DNA of 64,000 nucleotides from positions 1-64,000 of the forward strand of contig NZ_JBQKGW010000015.1 of NCBI RefSeq assembly GCF_052118625.1, in the 5' to 3' direction. The number at the start of each line of letters is the position of its first letter. The stretch's first letter is position 1. A model generated the notes under the pieces. It was not told where the DNA came from, searched no databases, and was given only the letters and a program-made list of their open reading frames with translations. Source of the DNA: Porcincola sp945869225 (GTDB lineage Bacteria > Bacillota > Clostridia > Lachnospirales > Lachnospiraceae). Position numbers and translations under genes: made by a program. Shown one piece after another: positions 17,855-25,728 of the stretch.

Positions 17855-19378
17855 ATGCTGACGTATCATCTGGACGCGGGGGCGGGACCGCTTTATAAGC
17901 AGCTTTACGATTGTATGAAACAGGATATCGAGGATGGGAAGCTATCCTCCGGGGAAAAGGTGCCATCAAAACGGACGCTGGCACGAAACCTCGGGATCAG
18001 TACGATCACGGTGGAGACTGCCTACAGTCAGCTGATCGGGGAGGGTTATCTGTATACGCTTCCGAAGAAGGGATATTACGTCTCGGACCTTGCCGGCATG
18101 CACAGGTTTCGAAGCGGGATGAAGGCTGGCCAGTCTGCAGAAACGGCTGCCGGCCGAACGGGGGCCGGGTGGACAAGCCGTGCAGATGCAAAGGGCGCCG
18201 GCATGCTTGCATGTGAAAACAAAGCAGAAGAGGATGAGCCGGCAGGACCTCCGGATGCTGCGTTTGGGGCTGGAAGGGTCCGGTTTGATTTTTCCTCCAA
18301 CCGGACAGCAGCGGCGGATTTTCCGTTTTCCATCTGGGCAAAATGCATGCGGGAGACGATTTCCATGCGTGAACAGGAGCTGATGGAAGTGTCTCCGAGC
18401 GGCGGCGTGGAGGCGCTTCGCCTTGCCGTCGCGGATCACCTGGCATCCTTCCGGGGCATGTCGGTCGATCCGGCCCAGATCATCATCGGAGCGGGAACGG
18501 AGTATCTGTACACGCTCCTGATCCGTCTGCTGGGTCAGGACAAGGTGTACTGTATTGAAAATCCGGGATACCGGAAGCTTCTGGCAATTTACAAAAGCAG
18601 CGGCGCTGTGTGCCGGTTTGCGGATGTCGACAGCCAGGGCATGATTGTCAGGCAGCTGAGGGAAAGCGGAGCCGACATTGCGCACATCAGTCCGACGCAC
18701 CATTTCCCGACAGGGGTCACGATGCCGGTCAGCAGACGCTACGAAATGCTCGCCTGGGCAGGGGAGTTGGAAGAACGGTATATCATCGAGGATGACTATG
18801 ACAGCGAATTCAGAATCAAAGGGCATCCGATGCCGTCGCTTCAGAGCATCGACGCCGCCGGAAAAGTGATTTACATGAACACCTTCTCAAAGTCTCTGAC
18901 CTCAACCATCCGAATCAGCTACATGGTACTGCCGCCCCGGCTGGTCAGAACGTTCTATCAGAAGCTGGGATTTTATTCATGTACCGTCTCAACCTTTGAT
19001 CAGTATGCCCTGTCAGACTTCATCAGCCAGGGATATTTTGAAAAGCACATCAACCGGATGCGGCTGTCCTATCGCAGAAGAAGGGAGAAGGTGCTTGCGA
19101 TCACGAAAGCGCTCTTCAAACCTGAGGAGGGCCGAATCATTGAAAATGATTCCGGTCTTCATCTGATTCTGGAGCTTCGAACGGACAGGCCGGAGGATGA
19201 GATTCGGAGGGAACTGTTAAAAAAAGGCATCCGGATCAGCAGCGTGGCAGACTATGACATGCGCCACGAAGGCAGATACGGACACCAGTTCATCATCAAT
19301 TACTCGAGTATGAACATCAGCTTTCTTGAGGAAGCGTACAGAGCGCTTCGAAAGGCGTGCGGTTTCCCTGTATTATGA
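17855..19378 (+). CDS. MocR/GntR-family regulator with aminotransferase domain
   Basis: A 507-residue chimeric regulator. Residues 1-75 are a GntR winged helix (GPLYKQLYDCMKQDIEDGKL, then VPSKRTLARNLGIS). Residues about 150-505 are a fold-type I aminotransferase domain that would bind PLP through Lys346 in NTFSKSLTSTIR. The linker (about 76-145) is long, with Ala/Gly-rich low complexity. MocR proteins such as PdxR and GabR respond to PLP-linked ligands. No vitamin B6 or GABA gene is adjacent, so the target is unknown. The ATG at 17855 has GGGAGGAA just upstream; an ATG at 17813 has none. The last six bases overlap the convergent Na/Pi gene. Confidence 0.87.
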   Translation: MLTYHLDAGAGPLYKQLYDCMKQDIEDGKLSSGEKVPSKRTLARNLGISTITVETAYSQLIGEGYLYTLPKKGYYVSDLAGMHRFRSGMKAGQSAETAAGRTGAGWTSRADAKGAGMLACENKAEEDEPAGPPDAAFGAGRVRFDFSSNRTAAADFPFSIWAKCMRETISMREQELMEVSPSGGVEALRLAVADHLASFRGMSVDPAQIIIGAGTEYLYTLLIRLLGQDKVYCIENPGYRKLLAIYKSSGAVCRFADVDSQGMIVRQLRESGADIAHISPTHHFPTGVTMPVSRRYEMLAWAGELEERYIIEDDYDSEFRIKGHPMPSLQSIDAAGKVIYMNTFSKSLTSTIRISYMVLPPRLVRTFYQKLGFYSCTVSTFDQYALSDFISQGYFEKHINRMRLSYRRRREKVLAITKALFKPEEGRIIENDSGLHLILELRTDRPEDEIRRELLKKGIRISSVADYDMRHEGRYGHQFIINYSSMNISFLEEAYRALRKACGFPVL

Positions 19379-21007
19379 AGGTTTTTTGAAAAGGGCGGTC
19401 GAGATATTGAAGGCGTTGTCAGCGCAGCGCTCCAGGTCGGTTGTCATATCGGTGAAGACGATTCCGGCCATCGGATTGCAGTTGCCGTTCATCAGGCGCT
19501 GTACATGGTTGTTTGTAATCTGGTCATGGAGCTGATCCACCTGGTTTTCGTTCTCGGAGGCTTCCGGAAGCTTGCGGAAGTTTTCTTCGGAGAAGATGTC
19601 TATGCACAGCTCGACGCTGCGGACAACCTTCTCCGAGAGCTTCTGAAGATCGGACTTTCCGGCGGCGGACAGCTTGTCATTCTGTTCATCCAGTTTCTGG
19701 CGGAATTCGATGATGTTTTCCGCCTGATCCCCGATGCGCTCGAAGTTCATGGCGATCACCATCAGCTTGGAGGCACGGAAGGCATCCGCGTCGGTGAGGT
19801 CAAGCGATCTGGTCTCCATCAGCCTGTCTGAGATCGCCTGACAGAGATAATCGATGATAGACTCGGTATCCTCAACCTGATTCATCAGCTTCTGTGTATT
19901 TCCTTCTTCAAAGAAGCACTGGAGCGACAGTTTCAGATTGTCGAGGGTCATTTCCCCCATTCTCCTGCATTCCAGGACCGCCTGCCGGATCTGGACGGAA
20001 GGCAGTGTCGATTTCGCGGAATTCAGATACAGCAGCTTCTTGCCTTCCAGCATCCTTGTCTCTTCCGGAAGCCGGGGGATCATCATCTCCGAGAGCCGTA
20101 CGATCAGTCCCGAAAATGGAGACAGGACCAGTACGGAAAAGATTGCGAAGATCGTGTGCGTGTTTGCGATCTGGCGGCCGATATTGTTCGGGGACAGTCT
20201 GCAGATCAGATCCAGAACCTGCGGAAAGATGCCGATGATGGTCAGAAGCAGCGCTGCCCGAAGCAGGTTGAATACGAGGTTCAGCACAGCGGACCGTTTC
20301 CCGTTCCGATTCGTGGTCAGACCCGCCAGCAGGTTCGGAGTGACAGAACCGATCGCGGCTCCGATCAGCAGGTATACGGTCGTCTGATAATTCAGAATAC
20401 CCTGCACGGCAAAGGTCTGAAAGATGACGGTAGACGAAGAGGAGCTCTGCAGAAGAGCTGTGAAGGCTATTCCAAACAGAACAGCCAGGACAGGGTTCGA
20501 CAAGCCCGAAAGAAACTGCTCAAACTGAGCGCTCTGCGATAACGGTTTGATCGCATCCTTGATCAGGCCGACTCCGACGAACAGCATTCCGAAGCCGAGT
20601 ATGATCATCCCGACGGATTTTACCCTTTTTCTGGACATAAAGAGGTACATCACGCAGCCGATAAACAGCAGAAGCGGGGCGAATGCTGTCAGGTCGAACG
20701 CTGTGATCTGTGCTGTGATGGTTGTCCCGATATTGGCGCCCATGATGACGGCGATGGCTTCCTTCAGATTCATCAGGCCTGAGTTCACGAATCCGATCAC
20801 CATCATGTCTGTCGCGGATGAGCTCTGGATCAGAACGGTTACGCCCATTCCCAGCAGGATACCGCGGACTTTATTGGACGTTGCATGCTCCAGAATCGTT
20901 CGGACTTTGTCTCCGGCGGCGCTCTGAAGGCCGGACGACATGAGCGTCATCCCAAGAAGGAAGAGCCCGACGCCGCCCAGGAGAGCAAAGAAATCGGCAA
21001 TACTCAT
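19373..21007 (-). CDS. Na/Pi cotransporter with C-terminal PhoU-like domain
   Basis: A 544-residue protein of the NptA/YjbB type that imports (or exports) phosphate with sodium. Two inverted membrane repeats carry the substrate motifs QSSSATDMM and LLQSSSSSTV. The C-terminal 200 residues form PhoU-like helices (FERIGDQAENIIEF, DLERCADNAFNIS). The start is the ATG at 21007 (MSIADFFALLGG); the open frame upstream reads through the promoter and Pho-box region. TTTACA repeats upstream suggest control by phosphate starvation. A paralogue lies at 42144-43931. Confidence 0.87.
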   Translation of the reverse strand: MSIADFFALLGGVGLFLLGMTLMSSGLQSAAGDKVRTILEHATSNKVRGILLGMGVTVLIQSSSATDMMVIGFVNSGLMNLKEAIAVIMGANIGTTITAQITAFDLTAFAPLLLFIGCVMYLFMSRKRVKSVGMIILGFGMLFVGVGLIKDAIKPLSQSAQFEQFLSGLSNPVLAVLFGIAFTALLQSSSSSTVIFQTFAVQGILNYQTTVYLLIGAAIGSVTPNLLAGLTTNRNGKRSAVLNLVFNLLRAALLLTIIGIFPQVLDLICRLSPNNIGRQIANTHTIFAIFSVLVLSPFSGLIVRLSEMMIPRLPEETRMLEGKKLLYLNSAKSTLPSVQIRQAVLECRRMGEMTLDNLKLSLQCFFEEGNTQKLMNQVEDTESIIDYLCQAISDRLMETRSLDLTDADAFRASKLMVIAMNFERIGDQAENIIEFRQKLDEQNDKLSAAGKSDLQKLSEKVVRSVELCIDIFSEENFRKLPEASENENQVDQLHDQITNNHVQRLMNGNCNPMAGIVFTDMTTDLERCADNAFNISTALFKKPS

Positions 21008-21039
21008 AGCACAGTACTCTCTTTTCTGTATGCATTCTA

Positions 21040-21056
21040 TGTAAAAGATATGTAAA
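21040..21056 (-). promoter_or_regulatory. Pho box upstream of the first Na/Pi gene
   Basis: On the minus strand, TTTACA (21056-21051) is followed 11 bases later by TTTACA (21045-21040), the direct-repeat spacing used by PhoP/PhoB-type regulators. A TAGAAT -10 candidate follows immediately. The same pattern occurs at 44063-44079. Confidence 0.6.
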
Positions 21057-21259
21057 GCAGGTAAATTATATGAAGAAATACGTAAGGAACAGGTCACGAA
21101 TTATCAATAAATTTGCCATAGTATTATTATACTAAAGGCGAAGGTGACAATCAACATCGGGTCTGGCCTTTTGTTTCGTTTTCAATTGGCCGGTCTGGAG
21201 CGGCTGATGAAAGCGCGGGGCGGCGTTTTGAAGAGATTGTGAAGATTTCGGAAGGATCC

Positions 21260-21288
21260 TTGACAGACGGTATGAAACCTTATAGATT
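21260..21288 (+). promoter_or_regulatory. Promoter of the HD-domain gene
   Basis: TTGACA at 21260-21265, 17-base spacer, TAGATT at 21283-21288. The preceding intergenic part (21098-21259) shows a TAGTAT/ATACTA inverted repeat at 21119-21134 and nothing else I recognise. Confidence 0.6.
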
Positions 21289-21333
21289 AGGCCGCAAAGG
21301 GTGCTGAATATCCCTTTGAGGAGCGTGATCTTT

Positions 21334-21900
21334 ATGACAGCTTATTTCAAAAAGCAGATGGATAAGGAGTCGAACAGGAGAATCGCCGCAGATATTTCGG
21401 CTTATGGGAAAGAGATCGTTGATTCAGAGCTGTTTCGTCAGGCATTTGCACAGAAACATCATACAAACACGACGGTGGGAGAACACACGCTGAATGTGAC
21501 GGCTGCTGCGCTTCGTATGTGCTATGCGCTTGAGAAGACCGGACTGAGACTGGACAGAAGAGCAGTGACGATTGGCGCGCTGTGCCATGATCTTGGCATC
21601 ATCGGCCGTTATGAGAAGTTTGCGAACAATCGTGTCTGCTGCAGACTTCACCCGATTGACTCTGTCAGAATTTCCAGAGAGCTTGTGCCGGAGCTGGACC
21701 ATAAGACGGAGGAGATTATCCGGTGTCACATGTGGCCGCTCAACGGCTGGATGCCGACGTCAGCGGAGGGATACCTGATCACGGTTGCGGACAAGTACAG
21801 CTCCATCCGGGAGCTGCTCTACAGACCGGCGCTGCCGCTGCTTCGGCGTGAGACGGCGGGAATGATTCTCGGGGCCCTTGTCTGCGGCGCTGCCGTTTGA
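21334..21900 (+). CDS. HD-domain phosphohydrolase
   Basis: A 188-residue protein with the HD metal-dependent phosphohydrolase pattern: GEHTLNV (His51), GALCHDLGIIG (His85-Asp86), and a distal VADKYSS Asp. HD proteins cleave phosphoesters of nucleotides or signalling molecules; the substrate here is not predictable. GAGGAG lies 10 bases before the ATG. It is monocistronic, with its own promoter, and faces the convergent Gx transporter gene, so it is probably not part of the redox locus. Confidence 0.8.
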   Translation: MTAYFKKQMDKESNRRIAADISAYGKEIVDSELFRQAFAQKHHTNTTVGEHTLNVTAAALRMCYALEKTGLRLDRRAVTIGALCHDLGIIGRYEKFANNRVCCRLHPIDSVRISRELVPELDHKTEEIIRCHMWPLNGWMPTSAEGYLITVADKYSSIRELLYRPALPLLRRETAGMILGALVCGAAV

Positions 21901-21989
21901 CAAGACAGTTCCATGGATGCCCCTTTTATTGCCGGCCGCTGATCGCTTCAGGGGCGGTGAAATCTTCGACAGAAAGTACCGAAGCGGGT

Positions 21990-22502
21990 TCACCCCCACA
22001 GCCTCCTGACGCGCGGTATGATCAGCCTGTTCAGAAAGCCGGTTACGATGCCGGCGCCAAGCCCGGCGAGCATCAGGACGGGAAGGTACCATTTCCAGGG
22101 GAAGCCGATTACAACCAGCGTGGCGACAAGAATCTGTCCGCAGTTGTGCAGGACGCCGCCGAGCGCGCTGACAGATACGACACTGAACTTTCCTGTTTTC
22201 CTGACCAGTGCCATGCCGAGAATGCTGAGCGCAGTTCCGGCAAGACCATATGAGATACTGAACAAATTCCCAAACAGAAAGCCGATGATCAGCACGCGCA
22301 GAGCGGAGATCACGATGGCTTCCTTCCATCCGGCCAGGTACAGGATGGTCACAATCACGATGTTCGCAAGCCCAAGCTTCATGCCTGGAACAGGCATGGG
22401 GACCGGGATGACAGCCTCTACATAGCCGAAAAGCACCGCGAGCGCCAGCAGCAGTCCGGAAGCGGCGACTTTGCGGGCAATTGTATCACCGTGCGACCCC
22501 AT
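21990..22502 (-). CDS. Gx transporter family membrane protein (heptaprenyl diphosphate synthase component I family)
   Basis: A 170-residue membrane protein with about five hydrophobic segments. The family block is VEAVIPVPMPVPGMKLGLANIVIVTILY. It belongs to the set annotated as heptaprenyl diphosphate synthase component I or Gx transporter, an ECF S-component-like fold, and is often found beside apbE, NusG-II and Rnf or extracellular-electron-transfer genes. AAGGAGGGG lies 6 bases before the ATG at 22502. It overlaps the upstream NusG-II gene by 17 bases and is the last gene of the leftward apbE operon. A role in flavin, quinone or isoprenoid supply is only inferred. Confidence 0.8.
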   Translation of the reverse strand: MGSHGDTIARKVAASGLLLALAVLFGYVEAVIPVPMPVPGMKLGLANIVIVTILYLAGWKEAIVISALRVLIIGFLFGNLFSISYGLAGTALSILGMALVRKTGKFSVVSVSALGGVLHNCGQILVATLVVIGFPWKWYLPVLMLAGLGAGIVTGFLNRLIIPRVRRLWG

Positions 22503-22908
22503 CGAGATCCCCTCCTTCTGATTCCTTTGCATCGACAATCGAAAGTACAACCTTATTGGGCAGGCAGACAATCGTGCCTCCGTTCTCGTCGATGGCACTT
22601 TCCTGGATACAGATCTGGTCCGGGCAGTCAGCCGATACCATCTTCACTTTTCCATCCTGAATTCTGCATACGTTCGAGTCATTAATCTCGATTTCCCGGT
22701 CTGTCGTCAGAGGATAGGTGCCATACTCTTTGCCATCCACCTGGATCAGAAGAGCAGGTGACTTTGGCTTCACAGCTGTGACAATCGGAATGATCAGCAG
22801 AATGACAGACAACAGTGCAAGACCGCCGATCAGGAGCAGGTCATTGCGCCGGATCTGCCGGTCGGATCGGTTATATTCAGTTTTATCCTCTTTCGTGCTC
22901 TGCATCAT
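22486..22908 (-). CDS. NusG domain II-containing membrane-anchored protein
   Basis: A 140-residue protein with one N-terminal membrane helix (LLLIGGLALLSVILLIIPIV) and an extracytoplasmic NusG domain II fold. Typical elements are VDGKEYGTYPL, the SADCPDQICIQE cysteine pair and IVCLPNKVVLSIV. The domain is found beside Gx transporters and apbE in many Firmicutes; its biochemical role is unsettled. I placed the start at the tandem ATG at 22908, since the frame further upstream offers only a TTG that would overlap apbE. Confidence 0.8.
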   Translation of the reverse strand: MMQSTKEDKTEYNRSDRQIRRNDLLLIGGLALLSVILLIIPIVTAVKPKSPALLIQVDGKEYGTYPLTTDREIEINDSNVCRIQDGKVKMVSADCPDQICIQESAIDENGGTIVCLPNKVVLSIVDAKESEGGDLDGVAR

Positions 22909-22948
22909 ACTTGTTCCCAAAACATTCGAAATGGTGAGACCTGTCTGT

Positions 22949-24217
22949 TCAGCTGGCCGAGATGGTTTCAATATGATACCGATCGGATATAAAGGAGTCT
23001 TTCAGCCCATCGCTGATGGTGATGGTCTGGTCGGTATCAAAGAGAACCATGTCAAACTGGTCGTTATGAGCCTTCCAGAAGGAAATGGCTTTCTCTTTTC
23101 CCATCACGCAGAGAGAGGTGGAGAGACCGTCCGCCAGGGCTCCGTCCTTGCAGATGATGGAGACAGAGGAAAGGTCATTCTCGACCGGGTAACCGGTCGA
23201 GGGATCGATGATATGCGGATACCGTTTGCCGTCCTGGTCGACAAGGTAGCGTTCATAGCCGCCTGAGGTGATGACGGTACTGTCTTCTGAAAGCGTGAGA
23301 ATGCCGAGAAGCGCGCTGGTGTCCGCCGGATCTTCGATGCCGACGCGCCAGGGGCTCCCATCAGGCTTGCTGCCTGTCACCTGAATGTTGCCGCCCAGGT
23401 CGGCAAGCCCGCCCGTCAGATGGTGCTTCTGATAGATATCCATGACCTTCTGCGAGGTGTAGCCCTTGGCGACTCCGCCGAAGTCAATCTGGACGCCGGA
23501 GGGGAGAGAAAGCTTCTTTGTCTCCGGGTCGTATGTGACCTTGGAGGAGTCGACAAGCGGAAGAAGCGCCTCTATCTCTGCTTTTGTCGGCACATGGCTG
23601 ATCAGATGCTCACTTGAGGAGAGGACATCCGCGCCCGCCTCGGTCTGTGACTCAGCCTCAGTCTGCGCGGAAGCCTCGGTCTGCCCGGCACCGGGGGCCT
23701 GCGCAGCGGCTTCAGCCTGTGACTCAGCTTCGGTCTGCGCAGAAGCCTCGCGCCCTGGAGCACCCTCTGTGCCGCTTTCCGTCTCATCTTCGGATTCGCC
23801 GAAGAATTCCGTAAATCCCCAGAGCTTCATGATGGGGTAGATGGTGAAGTCGAAGGCACCGTTTGTTTCCTGATATAACTGAAGGGACATGTCTGTCAGC
23901 GCGGCAGTGTCATCCGAAAGTGTTCCGCCGCCATCGTGGTTGATCTGCCACACCTCGCTGCCTTTTGTGCCGGTTGAAAGCAGGCTGTCGAGTGAGCGGA
24001 TTTTCTCCTCTGCTTCATCGAGCGCCGCCCCGGCATCCTCGCCGTAGGCCTTCAGGTTCATGACAGTTGTCATTGCGAAAAGCTGGCGGGTCTGCGGCTC
24101 TTCATTCTGACCGGCATATGCGGCCGGCGCAAGGGCAGCAGAGATAAGCATACCGGAAGCCATCATGGCACTGAGTGCGGCTGGTGTGATGGTTTTCTTT
24201 AAATATTTGAAAGGCAT
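22949..24217 (-). CDS. apbE: FAD:protein FMN transferase (ApbE)
   Basis: A 422-residue exported flavin transferase that attaches FMN from FAD to a Thr/Ser in target proteins such as RnfD/RnfG. Seen are a signal peptide ending AYA-G (cut near residue 35), VWQINHDGGG, DFGGVAKGYTSQKVMD, the catalytic HIIDPSTGYPVEN and ADGLSTSLCVMG. There is no lipobox, although many ApbE proteins are lipoproteins. Residues about 141-198 are an inserted E/A/Q/T-rich spacer with repeats of AQTEAESQ, absent from ordinary ApbE and similar in style to inserts in the adjacent RnfD and lipoprotein. AGGAGGAA precedes the ATG. It diverges from rnfC across a 173-bp promoter region. Confidence 0.92.
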   Translation of the reverse strand: MPFKYLKKTITPAALSAMMASGMLISAALAPAAYAGQNEEPQTRQLFAMTTVMNLKAYGEDAGAALDEAEEKIRSLDSLLSTGTKGSEVWQINHDGGGTLSDDTAALTDMSLQLYQETNGAFDFTIYPIMKLWGFTEFFGESEDETESGTEGAPGREASAQTEAESQAEAAAQAPGAGQTEASAQTEAESQTEAGADVLSSSEHLISHVPTKAEIEALLPLVDSSKVTYDPETKKLSLPSGVQIDFGGVAKGYTSQKVMDIYQKHHLTGGLADLGGNIQVTGSKPDGSPWRVGIEDPADTSALLGILTLSEDSTVITSGGYERYLVDQDGKRYPHIIDPSTGYPVENDLSSVSIICKDGALADGLSTSLCVMGKEKAISFWKAHNDQFDMVLFDTDQTITISDGLKDSFISDRYHIETISAS

Positions 24218-24309
24218 CGGTTCCTCCTGTCATCGGACCGCAGACACCTGGTCAACTTAACATGACGATGTGAACACCGGGTGTCTGCCATAAAAAGATT
24301 CTGGTATAA

Positions 24310-24351
24310 CAATTGAAAATGCTAATTATTATTTGTATAATACTTCAATTG
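24310..24351 (+). promoter_or_regulatory. rnfC promoter flanked by an 8-bp inverted repeat
   Basis: TTGAAA at 24313-24318, 17-base spacer, TATAAT at 24336-24341. CAATTGAA (24310-24317) and TTCAATTG (24344-24351) form an exact inverted repeat covering the -35 and the bases just past the -10, as an operator would. The regulator is unknown. Confidence 0.72.
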
Positions 24352-24390
24352 TGCAAGTCAAGAAGATCGACATGATTAGAGGAGGTATTC

Positions 24391-25716
24391 ATGGGTGTGT
24401 TGACGTTCAGAGGGGGCGTTCACCCTTATGAGGGTAAGGAACTCTCATCTCAGAAGCCCATCGGAAAACTGGATCCCGGACCGGAGCTGGTCTATCTGAT
24501 GTCACAGCATATCGGTGCACCGGCAAAACCAGTGGTTGCAGTCGGCGACCGGGTTCTGAGGGGGCAGATGATCGGGGAGGCAGGGGGCTTCGTTTCTGCG
24601 CCGGTCTATGCGTCAGTATCCGGAACGGTTAAGGAAATCGCTACCAGAAAGACCGCAACCGGGGCGCCTGCAACAGCCATTGTCATCGAAAATGATCAGA
24701 AGTATGAGTCTGTCTCATTTGAGGGAGCGAAGCTGGAGGACCTTGGCAGAGAAGAGATTCTGGAGAGAATCCGGAAAGCTGGCGTTGTCGGAATGGGCGG
24801 TGCAGGGTTCCCGACCGCTGTCAAGCTGGCGCCGAAGGACCCGTCTGCGATTGACCATATCCTGGTCAACGCGTCGGAATGCGAGCCGTATCTGACATCC
24901 GATTACCGGTGCCTGATGGAGGAGCCGGAGAAGGTTGCAGCCGGTCTTGAAGTGATTCTGAAGCTGTTCGGGCCCTCCTGCGAGGGTGTGATCTGCATCG
25001 AGGATAACAAACTGGATGCGGCGGAGGTTATGCGGAACGCTATATCCGGAAAGAGCCGGATGAGAGTTGCTGTTACAAAGACCAAGTATCCGGAAGGGGC
25101 TGAGCGCTCTCTGATCAAGGCAGTCACAGGGCGGGAAGTGAACTCTTCCATGCTGCCGGCGGACGCTGGCTGTGTGGTTGACAATGTGCAGACGGTTATC
25201 GCCGTCTATGAGGCTGTCATCGAAGGCAAACCGCTCATGGAGCGTGTTTTCACGATCTCCGGAGATGCGCCGAAGGACCCGAAGAACTTCCGGGTTCCGG
25301 TCGGAACGCCATACACACGGATCATTGAGGCAGACGGCGGATTTCGGGAACATCCGGAAAAGGTCATATCCGGCGGCCCTATGATGGGATTCGCGCTGGC
25401 AGATCTGGATGTCCCTGTCACCAAAACATCGGGTGCCCTGACCTGCTTTATCCACGATCCGGTGAAAAATCTGGAGAGCGGACCTTGTATCCGCTGCGGA
25501 AAGTGCATCGAGGTCTGTCCGCAGCGTCTGGTGCCGTGCAGGCTTCTGGATATCGCCCTGCATGGGGACATGCAGCGGTTCCAGGACGAGTATGGGATGG
25601 AGTGCGTGGCATGCGGCTGCTGCAGCTACAACTGCCCGGCAAAGCGCCCTCTGGCTGTCAACATCAATGCCATGAGAGGCAAGGTGCTGGCGGAGAGAAA
25701 GAAGAACAGGAAGTGA
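24391..25716 (+). CDS. rnfC: Rnf-type electron transport complex subunit C (NADH/ferredoxin-binding)
   Basis: A 441-residue peripheral subunit that in canonical Rnf passes electrons between NAD(H) and the membrane part. The order is: N-terminal biotinyl/barrel domain (GVLTFRGGVHPYEGKE), flavin/NAD segment GVVGMGGAGFPTAVKL, NASECEPYLTSD, YPEGAERSLIKAVTGREV, a SLBB region, then two [4Fe-4S] motifs at Cys366/369/372/376 and Cys405/408/411/415. All key parts look intact. The ATG follows AGAGGAGG. It is the first gene of rnfC-D-E-A; rnfB and rnfG are missing from the operon. Confidence 0.92.
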   Translation: MGVLTFRGGVHPYEGKELSSQKPIGKLDPGPELVYLMSQHIGAPAKPVVAVGDRVLRGQMIGEAGGFVSAPVYASVSGTVKEIATRKTATGAPATAIVIENDQKYESVSFEGAKLEDLGREEILERIRKAGVVGMGGAGFPTAVKLAPKDPSAIDHILVNASECEPYLTSDYRCLMEEPEKVAAGLEVILKLFGPSCEGVICIEDNKLDAAEVMRNAISGKSRMRVAVTKTKYPEGAERSLIKAVTGREVNSSMLPADAGCVVDNVQTVIAVYEAVIEGKPLMERVFTISGDAPKDPKNFRVPVGTPYTRIIEADGGFREHPEKVISGGPMMGFALADLDVPVTKTSGALTCFIHDPVKNLESGPCIRCGKCIEVCPQRLVPCRLLDIALHGDMQRFQDEYGMECVACGCCSYNCPAKRPLAVNINAMRGKVLAERKKNRK

Positions 25717-25728
25717 GGAAGTTCGGAA

